A stretch of DNA of 64,000 nt from Bacillota bacterium (GCA_023459275.1 JAEWVC010000091.1:62001-126000), one strand, 5' to 3'; numbered from the stretch's first letter, positions 33,619 through 41,574 are shown. The notes: generated by a model not told the origin, from the letters alone. Numbers and translations are program-made.

Positions 33619-33644
33619 GCGTGAAACCTCCAGTATTTGATGAT

Positions 33645-35159
33645 CTATTCCGCAAGCTTTGCTTGAAGGGGCGCAATATCGATGCCGGGCATATCTCGGA
33701 TGGCGCTCAAGAGGGAGGAGAGCATGGACCGCACACCGCCCTGCACATCGCTCTCCACGTTCAGGGGCAGCACGGGGTCATGCACCGACAGACGCAAAAG
33801 GAACCAGCCGTTTTGGAAACCGCCCTGCAGGTCAAAGTTGATGCGCACGCCTTCCCGGCTATCCGTGGCGATATGCCAGTTTTCCGTATAGGTGGCGCAA
33901 TCCAGCACATGCTGGATCACCGCCTTCCCGGCGCTTTTGAAATCCGGGGTGGTTATTTTCAGCCGGATCTCCGTGCTTTCCACAGGCTCCTGCAAATCAG
34001 CAATCAGGCTGCCCAAGGTCATACCGGCCTGCTTGCGCTTCATGGCCTCCACGATGAGCACGGTAACCAGGTACATGCCGTCGTCCAGAAAATGGTTTTC
34101 CCGAAGCGCGGCATGGCCGCTGGTTTCAATGGCCAAAGGGCAGTCGATCCCGGCTTTGTTGAGACGGATGGCCTCGTCGATCACGTTGCGGTATCCCCGC
34201 TTGAAGCGGTAATGCACGCCGCCCCACTCCGTAATGAACTTGTTCAGCCCTGAGGAGGTGACAGAATCGGTAACGATGGTCAGCCCTTGGTTCTCATTGA
34301 GCAGGATGGCGGAAATCAGCGCGATGAGGCGGTTCCTGTTGATTTCACGGCCCGCATCGTCCACAATGGCGGCCCGGTCGCAATCCGCGTCGAAGATTAC
34401 CCCAAGGTCCGCCCCCCAGCGCATGACCGCCGAAGAAATGGAAGCCATCGCCCCCTCATTCTCCGGATTGGGCACATGGTTGGGAAACATGCCGTCGGGA
34501 TCAAGGAATTGGCTGCCTTCCACCCAGGCACCCAGGCTTTGAAGCATACCGGCATAGAAGCCGCCCGCGCCGTTACCCGCGTCCACCACCACGTGCAGGC
34601 CCAAAAGCGGCATGGCCACATCCGTATGGAGACCTTTTCTGATCCTGGCCTTGAGCATTTCCTGATACGCGGGCAGAAAAGGTTTTTGGACCACCTGCCC
34701 GCCGCCGGGAAGGGCATTTGTATCCAGCGCGGAGGCATCCAGCAGCAGCGCGGCGATCTCATCGCCGCTCAAGCCGCCGGCTTCTTTAAAAAATTTCATG
34801 CCGTTCAAGTTCCAGGGATGATGGCTGGCTGTGATCATCACAGCGCCGTCCGCCTTGAACCCTTCCGCAAGGATGCTCATGTACATGGCCGGAGTGGTGC
34901 ACAGCCCAAAATCCAGCACCTTTGCCCCGGCGTCCGCCATGCCTTGCGCGGCGGCATTAAGAAGCTCAGGCCCGGAAACCCGGGAATCCCTTCCCACGGA
35001 CAGCGTGAGGGATCTTGCCTCTTTTCCCATATCATGCGCTAGCCTGCGGACAAAGGCGGTCCCCAGGGCCCTAGCCACCTGCGGGGTGAGTGCCGCATCA
35101 TCGCCCACGGCCACGCCGCGTACGTCACTGCCGCTTTTTAATGATTGCCAGTCCAACAT
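33645..35159 (-). CDS. Phosphomannomutase/phosphoglucomutase
   Basis: 504 residues of the alpha-D-phosphohexomutase family. The catalytic serine loop MITASHHPWNLNG, metal-binding DADCDRAAIVD (DxDxDR), the sugar-binding ETSGHAALRENHFLDDG and a C-terminal phosphate-binding region are all present. It supplies mannose-1-phosphate or glucose-1-phosphate, and unlike the fused domain at 7.7 kb it looks fully active. AAAGGAGGC precedes the ATG. Confidence 0.9.
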   Translation of the reverse strand: MLDWQSLKSGSDVRGVAVGDDAALTPQVARALGTAFVRRLAHDMGKEARSLTLSVGRDSRVSGPELLNAAAQGMADAGAKVLDFGLCTTPAMYMSILAEGFKADGAVMITASHHPWNLNGMKFFKEAGGLSGDEIAALLLDASALDTNALPGGGQVVQKPFLPAYQEMLKARIRKGLHTDVAMPLLGLHVVVDAGNGAGGFYAGMLQSLGAWVEGSQFLDPDGMFPNHVPNPENEGAMASISSAVMRWGADLGVIFDADCDRAAIVDDAGREINRNRLIALISAILLNENQGLTIVTDSVTSSGLNKFITEWGGVHYRFKRGYRNVIDEAIRLNKAGIDCPLAIETSGHAALRENHFLDDGMYLVTVLIVEAMKRKQAGMTLGSLIADLQEPVESTEIRLKITTPDFKSAGKAVIQHVLDCATYTENWHIATDSREGVRINFDLQGGFQNGWFLLRLSVHDPVLPLNVESDVQGGVRSMLSSLLSAIRDMPGIDIAPLQAKLAE

Positions 35160-35170
35160 AGATGCCTCCT

Positions 35171-35893
35171 TTATCGAAGAGGGGAGGAGACGCCGTTTTC
35201 CGGCTCCTGTTCTGCCATAATATCGTCCAACAGACCCCGGAAGGTCCTGTAGAAGGGCGCCATGGCCTGATAATCCGCGTAGGCCCTCGTTACGATATCC
35301 GGGGTATAGATCCAGGTGAGTTGCGTATTCCTGCGGCAGATATAAAGATCCCTGGCCGTATACCAGGGCCGCAGTTCCGAAGGGATATTCTCGGGGACGG
35401 AAAAGCGCTTGAAGGTGTTCCCGCCCAGTTCAAGGTCATGCGCTTCAAGGCCGCACCTATGAATCAGATCAAGGAACCCCTTGGGATCCGCAGCCATGCG
35501 GCGCCGCAAAAGGTCCATCACCGGGCGGTTTTCGCCCCAAAATCCCAGTCCCCAGTCCACGGTTTCCGGCGTGATTTCAAACCAGTACATTACACTGCCG
35601 TCCCTGGGTTCTCCGGCGCGGCGGAAAAGCAGCCAAAGATGATCCCTGAAAGGGGATTTGTCCTTTGTGAAGCGCACATCCCTGCGGATACGGGCAAGGC
35701 ATTTTGCCGGACGTATCTCCATCGCCTTGTCGATATCGCGCATGCGCGGCCCCAATTCTTCAATAAATTCATGAAACGGGGCCTGGACATTTTGAAGGTA
35801 CTCCTCCCGGTGCTCCTCAAAATAGGACAGTTGATTGTTGAAGCGCAGCCCCAGAAAAAACTGGATCATGGACTCCGGAAATCCCGTGAACAT
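35171..35893 (-). CDS. DUF2461-family protein
   Basis: 240 residues matching DUF2461: LRFNNQLSYFEEHREEYLQNV, RRDVRFTKDKSPFRDHLWLLFR, YWFEITPETVDWGLGFW and LYICRRNTQLTW. The biochemical role of the family is not established. It is first in an operon with the phosphohexomutase and transketolase genes, 11 bases apart, under a good promoter. Confidence 0.85.
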   Translation of the reverse strand: MFTGFPESMIQFFLGLRFNNQLSYFEEHREEYLQNVQAPFHEFIEELGPRMRDIDKAMEIRPAKCLARIRRDVRFTKDKSPFRDHLWLLFRRAGEPRDGSVMYWFEITPETVDWGLGFWGENRPVMDLLRRRMAADPKGFLDLIHRCGLEAHDLELGGNTFKRFSVPENIPSELRPWYTARDLYICRRNTQLTWIYTPDIVTRAYADYQAMAPFYRTFRGLLDDIMAEQEPENGVSSPLR

Positions 35894-35921
35894 GCTTGAC
35901 CCCCCTATATTTTACCCATTG

Positions 35922-35950
35922 ATTATACTAGGATTTTGGGTGGGAAGCAA
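35922..35950 (-). promoter_or_regulatory. Promoter of the DUF2461-pgm-tkt operon
   Basis: TTGCTT (35950-35945), 17 bases, TATAAT (35927-35922) on the minus strand, 28 bases before the DUF2461 start. Confidence 0.7.
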
Positions 35951-35963
35951 CTGCGCGGCGAAC

Positions 35964-35991
35964 AAAAAAGGGGAGCCGTTTCCGGCTCCCC
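35964..35991 (-). terminator. Intrinsic terminator of the aroF-NTase-tgt-rmt transcript
   Basis: GGGGAGCCGGAAACGGCTCC and the closing CC on the minus strand are followed by TTTTTT. It is the first terminator after the methyltransferase gene, with the structured repeat copy B immediately before it. Confidence 0.8.
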
Positions 35992-35998
35992 TCAGGCA

Positions 35999-36183
35999 AT
36001 CGACAAAGTGGCATAGCCACTTTGTCGAGGCTTTCCCTCGCTGCACTCCACGCTGGCTGCGCCATCGTGCGGCCATTTGCTCGGGCAAGGTGGGAATTTC
36101 TTCGAAATTCCTGCGAAAATCACCGCACATGTCGCTGATTTTCGATCTGCAATTGGAGGACTGCGGTCCTCCAATACCTCCTA
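35999..36183 (-). repeat. Structured multi-hairpin repeat, copy B
   Basis: Reverse-complement match to the 4.05-4.34 kb element without its insertion. Hairpins on the minus strand are TTGGAGGAC/GTCCTCCAA, CGAAAATCA/TGATTTTCG, GGAATTTC/GAAATTCC and CGACAAAGTGG/CCACTTTGTCG. It lies 256 bases past the methyltransferase stop codon in the sense orientation and ends 8 bases before the terminator stem. Confidence 0.85.
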
Positions 36184-36315
36184 AGGGTTTGTTGATGGTA
36201 TGTGGGCTGCGGCGCAGCCCATTTTCCAATGAAACCAGCGGATACCGCAACTGCCTGGGGCGGGATCATGGAATATGCAGTTGCCGCGCGCCACATAGGA
36301 TACCTCAACGTACCC

Positions 36316-36397
36316 GTAGGGCGGGGGCTTGCCCCCGCCGCGGGCCTCCCGGAAAATACAGCTTTTCATCGGAACGCCAGGCGGCTATCAGCCGCCC
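36316..36397. repeat. REP-like palindromes of two kinds
   Basis: GTAGGGCGGGGGCTTGCCCC (36316 onward) of the 20.9-kb family, and GGCGGCTATCAGCCGCCC (36380-36397), a second palindrome also found at 45.4 kb. The remaining 36184-36438 stretch shows no gene. Confidence 0.75.
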
Positions 36398-36438
36398 GTA
36401 ATGTTTATAAAAGGCATCGCCACACATTGAAATTTATA

Positions 36439-37227
36439 TTATCTCCGGGCCACAACGTACACAAGCTCCGTCCCCACCGTTTCCTTTTTGAGGATGGAAA
36501 GGCCGGCCGGCAGGCCGGTCTCGAACTGTTCGCCGTAAAACGCTTCCATGTTCCTGTCCCTGCCGGACAGGCTTCTCACCGGGAAAGTCACCACCAATAG
36601 ATCCGCCGGAAGGCTTGCAAGCAGCCTAGGCACCGCTCCCCTATCCCGCTGCATAAGCAGTGGCAGCAGCTTGAACAGGAAGGCGGCATCCGCCTTTTCC
36701 TTGGGCACGGCAAGCGCCGCATCCAGCACCTGCGCCTCATGGCGCACGGACAGCCTGGTCAAGAACGCCTCCGCCACAGCCACGGTGTTTTGGTCGATAT
36801 CCCCCGCCCTGTACAGCACGCCTTCCGGAAGGCCCATGAAGGGAAAGGCACAGGGGTGGAATCCGCAGCCGATGTCCCACACCGACCGGGCTTCCTTCAA
36901 ATACGGTGCCAAAACAGCATAAAACCGGTCTATGCATGGCAGCCGCTCCCTTGTGGAGGGGTGCAGTGCCATTAGCTTAAGGCTCAGTTCCCTGCTATCC
37001 AGATTCCCATCCTCTATCAGCGCCATCGCCCTTTTTTGGCTCCCCTCCGGGAAGAAGGCGCCGTGGATGGTATGAAGCCGTCTTTTGACCGCTTTCAAAG
37101 CATCTTTATCGCTTTTATATCTTGGCAGGTATTCCTCACACACGCGCAATACGGTTTCCTGGGCGATCCCCGCGTACTTGGGGGACGCCTTTATTTTTGC
37201 CGCAAGCTTAGCCGCGTCATGCTCCAT
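36439..37227 (-). CDS. ArmA/Rmt-like 16S rRNA (guanine1405-N7)-methyltransferase
   Basis: 262 residues closely following the ArmA/RmtA-H (FmrO-type) architecture over the full length. The helical N-terminal ribosome-binding domain (residues ~1-110) ends with HPSTRERL; the SAM site reads WDIGCGFHP (117-125, ArmA LDFGCGFNP) and GDIDQN (142-147); then FLFKLLPLLMQRD (183-195), TFPVRSLSGRDRNME (214-228, ArmA SFPIKSLSGKEKGME) and TELVYV near the end. Such enzymes methylate N7 of G1405 in the decoding site and block gentamicin- and kanamycin-class drugs. It overlaps tgt by 11 bases with matching codon use and no mobile element nearby. Enzyme activity and target base are inferred from family. Confidence 0.85.
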   Translation of the reverse strand: MEHDAAKLAAKIKASPKYAGIAQETVLRVCEEYLPRYKSDKDALKAVKRRLHTIHGAFFPEGSQKRAMALIEDGNLDSRELSLKLMALHPSTRERLPCIDRFYAVLAPYLKEARSVWDIGCGFHPCAFPFMGLPEGVLYRAGDIDQNTVAVAEAFLTRLSVRHEAQVLDAALAVPKEKADAAFLFKLLPLLMQRDRGAVPRLLASLPADLLVVTFPVRSLSGRDRNMEAFYGEQFETGLPAGLSILKKETVGTELVYVVARR

Positions 37228-38317
37228 GCTCCTCCACCCTCAGCCTTTCCATCAGCATGGTATAAAACCGCAGGTTGTGGATGGTGGCCAGCCGGTAGGC
37301 CAGGGTATCCCCCGTCTTGTACAAATGGCGCAGATAGGCCCTGGAATACCGCTTGCACAAAGGGCAGTCGCAAGCCTCCGAGATAGGCCGCATATCCTTT
37401 ATGTATTTGTCATCCATGATGTAATGGTACTGGTAGAATCCCGGCGCGTGAACGTCGATATCCTCCTGTTTGTCCGCCTTGAAGGTGTACAGCCGGTTGT
37501 GCCGCGCCTCCCGGGTGGGGATCACGCAGTCAAACAGGGTATACCCCATTTCCCGGCAGGCCACAATCCCCTCCGGCTTGCCCACCCCCATGGCGTACTT
37601 CACGGTATCGTCCGGCATCAGTTCCGCCGTGTAGCGCAGGATCTCCTCCGTCAGGCGGCCCTCCCGGTCAAGGGGCCAGCCTCCGTAGCCGTAGCCGTCA
37701 AACCCCATTTCCTTCAGGGCGTCCGCGCATTTTTTGCGAAGCTCCTTGTTGCCCCCGCCCTGGATGATGGCAAACAGGAGCGGCCTTTTCTCCCGGTCTA
37801 ACCTGCGCGCTTTTAACTGCTTTTCATACTCCGCTTTGCACCTTGCCGCCCAGTCGATGGTGATATCCACCGCCAGCTCGTTCACCTCGTCCGTATCGTC
37901 GGGCCTGGTGCAGTAATCCAGGCACATCATCACGTCCGAACCGTAGACAAACTGGGACTGGATGCACTTTTCCGGGGTCAGGATAACCTTTTTGTCCGAA
38001 TTCTCCGGATAAAATACGATTTCATTCTTGCGGATCACACCGTATTTCGGGTTCTCCTGAATCAGGGAAAACACCTGGAATCCGCCGGAATCGGTAAGGA
38101 TCGGCCCCTTCCAGCCTGTAAAGCCATGCAGGCCTCCGGCAACCCGCAGCACGGACACGCCAGGCGCGGAAAGCAGGTGGTAGGTGTTCATCACCACCCC
38201 CGGCACACCGCATGCCGCAAGGTCCTCGCTGTCCACGCAGCGCACCACGCCCTGGGTGCCATCCGGAAAAAAAGTGGGCAGCGCTACATCACCGTGGGGC
38301 AGCACCAATCGCGTCAT
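37217..38317 (-). CDS. tgt: tRNA-guanine transglycosylase family protein with altered substrate-pocket loop
   Basis: 366-residue TGT fold. Asp76 (DSGGFQVFSL), Asp134 (MCLDYC), nucleophile Asp263 (LFDCVIPTREAR) and zinc ligands Cys316, Cys318, Cys321 and His347 are all present, so base exchange is likely. The pocket loop that normally reads GGLAVGE is GGWPLDREG (213-220 area), so the base accepted may differ from preQ1. No queA or queC-F lie nearby. The start sits one base after the stop of the nucleotidyltransferase gene (TGAGATG), and its end overlaps the methyltransferase gene, so all three are coupled. Canonical queuosine TGT remains possible. Confidence 0.82.
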   Translation of the reverse strand: MTRLVLPHGDVALPTFFPDGTQGVVRCVDSEDLAACGVPGVVMNTYHLLSAPGVSVLRVAGGLHGFTGWKGPILTDSGGFQVFSLIQENPKYGVIRKNEIVFYPENSDKKVILTPEKCIQSQFVYGSDVMMCLDYCTRPDDTDEVNELAVDITIDWAARCKAEYEKQLKARRLDREKRPLLFAIIQGGGNKELRKKCADALKEMGFDGYGYGGWPLDREGRLTEEILRYTAELMPDDTVKYAMGVGKPEGIVACREMGYTLFDCVIPTREARHNRLYTFKADKQEDIDVHAPGFYQYHYIMDDKYIKDMRPISEACDCPLCKRYSRAYLRHLYKTGDTLAYRLATIHNLRFYTMLMERLRVEEHGA

Positions 38318-38318
38318 C

Positions 38319-39152
38319 TCACGCCTCCAATAATTTGCTCACCAGGCGGGCCGCCTGCGCGTGAAGGTCAGAAAGCCTGTCAAACCCCAAAGTCAAATTT
38401 TCCTTGTCAAGCCCCTGAAGCGCGCTTTCGAGGCCCTCCGCAAAGCCCGGCGGACAGAAGGGCGCCTGCGCAAGGCGGCGCATGGCGCCCTTTTCGTTGA
38501 GCAAAACTTCTCCGTTTGCGAAAAACAGGGCCTGGGCAAGGCACAAAGCGGTCCTGAACATGCTGCCCGCGGCATAGACGATATCCCGCTTGGCCGCGGC
38601 GGAGCGCCCTGTGCTATTGGAAAAATCCGCTTCCCATAAAAATTTGGCGGAGGCCGCCCGCCTGCAACCCCCGGACACGGGGTCCGCCAGGCGCTTCAGT
38701 TCCTGAAGCGCGTTTTTCGGATCGCGAAGCGGCAGGCAATACTTTACTTCCCCCAGATAGATGGCGTTCACAAAGCCGAAGGGATGCCCCGCCTGAAAGT
38801 CCACCGTGACCTTCCCCATCTGGCAATCGCCGATGACCTCCCGGACGCGGTCCAGGTCCCGAAGCAGGATGTCCGTTTTCCATCCGTCCAACGTCATCCA
38901 AGCACCGCCGTTGATCCACTTTCCCCATTCCCCGGGCTTGTTCAATAGCCCCTGGCGCCCGCCGTCATCCAGCGCGGCCAACACATCATCCATCCGCTTG
39001 GTATCCAAGCTTCCCCGGTAATAGACCCCGATGTCGATGTCGGAATGGTCCGTGGCCGTGCCCGTGCAATGGGAGCCCCCCAGCGCCACCGCCTGGACAC
39101 CCGGTACCTTTTCAAGCGCCTGCGCCGCGCGTTCCGCTGTTTCCCGCCACAT
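38319..39152 (-). CDS. Nucleotidyltransferase-domain protein (DNA polymerase beta superfamily)
   Basis: 277 residues. The minimal nucleotidyltransferase motif GGSHCTGTATDHSDIDIG holds Asp38 and Asp40; Asp94 (WKTDILLRD) is the probable third metal ligand. The helical C-terminal half (KRDIVYAAGSMFRTALCLAQALFF) is seen in small-molecule nucleotidyltransferases with DUF4037-like tails, a group that includes antibiotic-adenylylating enzymes. Substrate cannot be named. AAGGAGGGAC precedes the ATG. It is coupled to tgt and follows aroF by 28 bases in the same transcript. Confidence 0.78.
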   Translation of the reverse strand: MWRETAERAAQALEKVPGVQAVALGGSHCTGTATDHSDIDIGVYYRGSLDTKRMDDVLAALDDGGRQGLLNKPGEWGKWINGGAWMTLDGWKTDILLRDLDRVREVIGDCQMGKVTVDFQAGHPFGFVNAIYLGEVKYCLPLRDPKNALQELKRLADPVSGGCRRAASAKFLWEADFSNSTGRSAAAKRDIVYAAGSMFRTALCLAQALFFANGEVLLNEKGAMRRLAQAPFCPPGFAEGLESALQGLDKENLTLGFDRLSDLHAQAARLVSKLLEA

Positions 39153-39180
39153 ACTGGTCCCTCCTTGGAAGCATACCCTG

Positions 39181-40194
39181 TCAGTCCATCCGCTTTCCCT
39201 CAAAGGCCGCCCGCCGCTGTACCTGCTCCATCACGGCCCGGAAGGTGTCGCAGTCCAGGGATTGGGCGCCGTCCGACAGCGCGGCCTTGGGGTCGGGGTG
39301 CACCTCGATCATCAGCCCGTCCGCCCCCGCGGCGATGGCCGCTTTGGCCAGCGGCTCCACCATCCAGGCGATCCCCGCGGCATGGCTGGGATCGATGATC
39401 ACCGGCAGGTGGCTGTACCGCTTCAAGACAGGCACGGCCGATATATCCAGATTGTTGCGCAGCATCGTCTCAAAGGTGCGTATGCCCCGCTCGCACAGGA
39501 TCACATTGGGGTTGCCGCCGGAGAGGATATACTCCGCGCTCATCAGGAATTCCTCAATGGTGGCCGACAGCCCGCGCTTTAAAAGCACCGGCTTTTTTGT
39601 GCGCCCCAGGGCCTTTAGCAGCTTAAAGTTCTGCATGTTCCTGGCTCCCACCTGCAGGATGTCCACGTCTGCATAATCCTGCAGCTGGTCCTCTCCCATG
39701 ATCTCTGTCACAATAGGCAGACCGGTGCGCTTTTTGGCCTCCAAAAGCAGCCGCAGCCCCTCGTTCTCCAGTCCCTGGAAGGAATAGGGCGAGGTACGGG
39801 GCTTGAAAGCGCCACCCCGCAAAAAGGCCGCGCCGCTTTTCCGTACGGAATCCGCCACTTTATCCAACTGCTCCGCGCTCTCCACGGAGCATGGCCCGGC
39901 AATCACGGTGAAGTACCCTTCCCCGATGGTCCTGTCCCCCACCTTCACCAGCGTATCCAAGGGGTGGAACCTGCGGTTCGCGGCCTTGTAGGGCTCGGTG
40001 ACGCGGCGGACGTCTTCCACCACGTCATTGGCCTTGAGATGGCTCACGTCCACCCTGGACACATCGCCGATGAGCCCCAGGATGGTGGCCTGGGTGCCCG
40101 CGCTGTAGTGGATCTGGATGCCCAGGCTTTCGATGTCCTTGATGAGGCTTTGTACCTTTTCCTGCTGTGCTTCCCGCTTAAGAATAATGATCAT
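39181..40194 (-). CDS. aroF: 3-deoxy-7-phosphoheptulonate synthase (type I-beta with N-terminal regulatory domain)
   Basis: First step of the shikimate pathway. Residues 1-~75 are the ferredoxin-like regulatory domain (IIILKREAQQEKVQSLIKDIE); the barrel has VIAGPCSVES, LRGGAFKPRTSPYSFQG, ILQVGARNMQNF, PVLLKRGLSATIEEFL, and VIIDPSHAAG. The ATG at MIIILK has GGAGGAAAC upstream; the open frame further back is spurious. 337 residues. A leader peptide with five Tyr and one Phe codon and a terminator precede it, so control by aromatic amino-acid supply is likely. Confidence 0.95.
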   Translation of the reverse strand: MIIILKREAQQEKVQSLIKDIESLGIQIHYSAGTQATILGLIGDVSRVDVSHLKANDVVEDVRRVTEPYKAANRRFHPLDTLVKVGDRTIGEGYFTVIAGPCSVESAEQLDKVADSVRKSGAAFLRGGAFKPRTSPYSFQGLENEGLRLLLEAKKRTGLPIVTEIMGEDQLQDYADVDILQVGARNMQNFKLLKALGRTKKPVLLKRGLSATIEEFLMSAEYILSGGNPNVILCERGIRTFETMLRNNLDISAVPVLKRYSHLPVIIDPSHAAGIAWMVEPLAKAAIAAGADGLMIEVHPDPKAALSDGAQSLDCDTFRAVMEQVQRRAAFEGKRMD

Positions 40195-40244
40195 TTCCCG
40201 TTTCCTCCTTCTGTTTCCTGCCGTGCTACAATACGCTGCCAAAT

Positions 40245-40276
40245 AAAAAGCGGCCTGGAAGCTTGTTCCGGGCCGC
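40245..40276 (-). terminator. Attenuator terminator ahead of aroF
   Basis: GCGGCCCGGAA/TTCCAGGCCGC stem on the minus strand followed by TTTTT, 16 bases after the leader-peptide stop and about 50 bases before the aroF start. Confidence 0.8.
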
Positions 40277-40291
40277 CTGGTCCCTTTTCCT

Positions 40292-40375
40292 TTAGGAAAG
40301 AAGAACGTAGGGGAAACAGCCCGTACCGCCGCCCGCGTACAGGGAATAACGGTAATACGAACGCCGTCCCGCCAT
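40292..40375 (-). CDS. aroF leader peptide (27 residues, Tyr-rich)
   Basis: Begins MAGRRSYYRYSLYAGG; Tyr at positions 7, 8, 10, 13 and 23 and Phe at 21, out of 27 residues. ACAAGGAGGAAGGCAGT gives a strong ribosome site. It lies between a perfect sigma-A promoter and an intrinsic terminator in front of aroF, the layout of ribosome-mediated attenuation: scarce Tyr-tRNA would stall the ribosome and favour read-through. Too short for most gene finders. Confidence 0.75.
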   Translation of the reverse strand: MAGRRSYYRYSLYAGGGTGCFPYVLLS

Positions 40376-40398
40376 ACTGCCTTCCTCCTTGTCCAAGG

Positions 40399-40427
40399 AG
40401 TATACCAAGACGCCGCGGCTTTGTCAA
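40399..40427 (-). promoter_or_regulatory. Promoter of the aroF operon
   Basis: TTGACA (40427-40422), 17 bases, TATACT (40404-40399) on the minus strand, just ahead of the leader peptide. Confidence 0.85.
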
Positions 40428-40462
40428 TCCGTTTCTTCCGCCGCTCCGTCTTTCCTATTTTA

Positions 40463-40540
40463 TAGCTTCCCCCTATGAAGTTTTGAAGGGTGGGGCGCGG
40501 GGAGGGAAAACTTTTCAAAATTTCCCCTCCCCGCCATTCC
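40463..40540. repeat. Palindromic repeat of the TATGAAGTTTT type, copy 1
   Basis: TATGAAGTTTTGAAGGG is followed by a GGCGCGGGGAGGG...CCCTCCCCGCC palindrome around CTTTTCAAAA. A related stretch (TATGAAGTTTTCTGGGCGGG and a GCGGGAGGG palindrome) occurs at 53.07-53.12 kb. Both lie just past the 3' end of a minus-strand ABC transporter gene and may end transcription. Confidence 0.6.
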
Positions 40541-40566
40541 CCTGTCCTCTTCGTCCCTTCCGTCCG

Positions 40567-41574
40567 CTACGCGCTCTCCTTCCACGCCAGATACAGGGCG
40601 GCCACCACTTCCTCAATGGGGGCTTTGCGCATCTCCAAATCGGTAATACCCTCCATCTCCGCCAGGGTGCGAAGCACCTGCGAAAAATCCGCGTCCTCCT
40701 GTCGGAAAGCGTATTCGTGAGCGCCGTCCTGGGTGGCCACCCATTCCATGCCGGCAAGTTCCGGTGGCTGTGCGGGACCGGAAACCCGCAGCCGCGTAAA
40801 GCCGCCCTGGGCCTTGCGAAGCGCCTGAAAATCCCCATCAAAGGCGATCTTTCCGTTGGAGAGCAGCACAATCCGCTGGGCCATGGCTTCCAGGTCGTCC
40901 ATATCATGGCTGGTAACGATCACCGTGGTTCCTTTTTCCCGGTTGATCTTTTTGAGAAACGCGATCATCTGCCGCTTGGCCAGCACGTCCAGGCCCAAGG
41001 TGGGCTCGTCCAGAAAGAGCACTTCCGGGCTGTGCAAAAGCAGCATGCCAAGGTCGGCCCGCATCCGCTGCCCCAGGCTTAATTCCCTAGCAAAGGTGTG
41101 CAGGATGTCCTTCAAGTCCAACAATTCCACAACCATCTCAAGATTTTCGCGGTAAACATCCTCCGGGATGTTCCACACGCTCTTTTTCCAGGCATAGCTT
41201 ACGATCACCGGATGGTCCCACCACAACTCCGTGCGCTGCCCAAACAGCACACCGATGCGCCGCATCAGCTCCACACGGTCTTTGCCGGGCCGCATGCCCA
41301 GCACCGAAACCGTACCGGAGGTGGGCTGCAGGATGCCCGAAAGAATCTTGATGGTGGTGCTTTTCCCCGCGCCGTTGGCCCCGGCATAGGCCACAAACTC
41401 CCCCTGCTTTACCGCAAGGGACAGCCCATCAAGGGCGCGGACCTCCTTTTTGGCGGGGCGTAGCAGGTTTTTCAGCAAGTCTTTCCATTGGCCTGAGCGC
41501 TGCCACTGGGTGTATATTTTGCTGACGTCAGCGATGTCCAAAGCCGGAATATCTTGGCGAACCGCCTGTTGCAT
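40567..41574 (-). CDS. ABC-2 exporter ATP-binding protein (COG4586 type)
   Basis: 335 residues. The N-terminal extension LLKNLLRPAKKEVRALDGLSL precedes Walker A GANGAGKSTT; the signature LSLGQRMRADLGMLLLH and Walker B VLFLDEPTLGLD follow. This build belongs to the COG4586 group that works with two dissimilar permeases, as here. It overlaps the permease gene by 47 bases. Substrate unknown. Confidence 0.88.
   Translation of the reverse strand: MQQAVRQDIPALDIADVSKIYTQWQRSGQWKDLLKNLLRPAKKEVRALDGLSLAVKQGEFVAYAGANGAGKSTTIKILSGILQPTSGTVSVLGMRPGKDRVELMRRIGVLFGQRTELWWDHPVIVSYAWKKSVWNIPEDVYRENLEMVVELLDLKDILHTFARELSLGQRMRADLGMLLLHSPEVLFLDEPTLGLDVLAKRQMIAFLKKINREKGTTVIVTSHDMDDLEAMAQRIVLLSNGKIAFDGDFQALRKAQGGFTRLRVSGPAQPPELAGMEWVATQDGAHEYAFRQEDADFSQVLRTLAEMEGITDLEMRKAPIEEVVAALYLAWKESA

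Noticed and set aside
31738..33624. A 628-codon open frame on the + strand
   Set aside because: Entirely antisense to transketolase, which is certain. Composition is that of a shadow frame.
36439..37227. Recent horizontal acquisition of the ArmA-like gene
   Set aside because: No insertion sequence, integron, base-composition shift or broken gene is visible; the overlap with tgt argues for a settled location, though older transfer cannot be excluded.
38319..39152. Firm call as an aminoglycoside nucleotidyltransferase
   Set aside because: Only the general nucleotidyltransferase motif is visible; neighbouring methyltransferase suggests but does not prove an aminoglycoside substrate.
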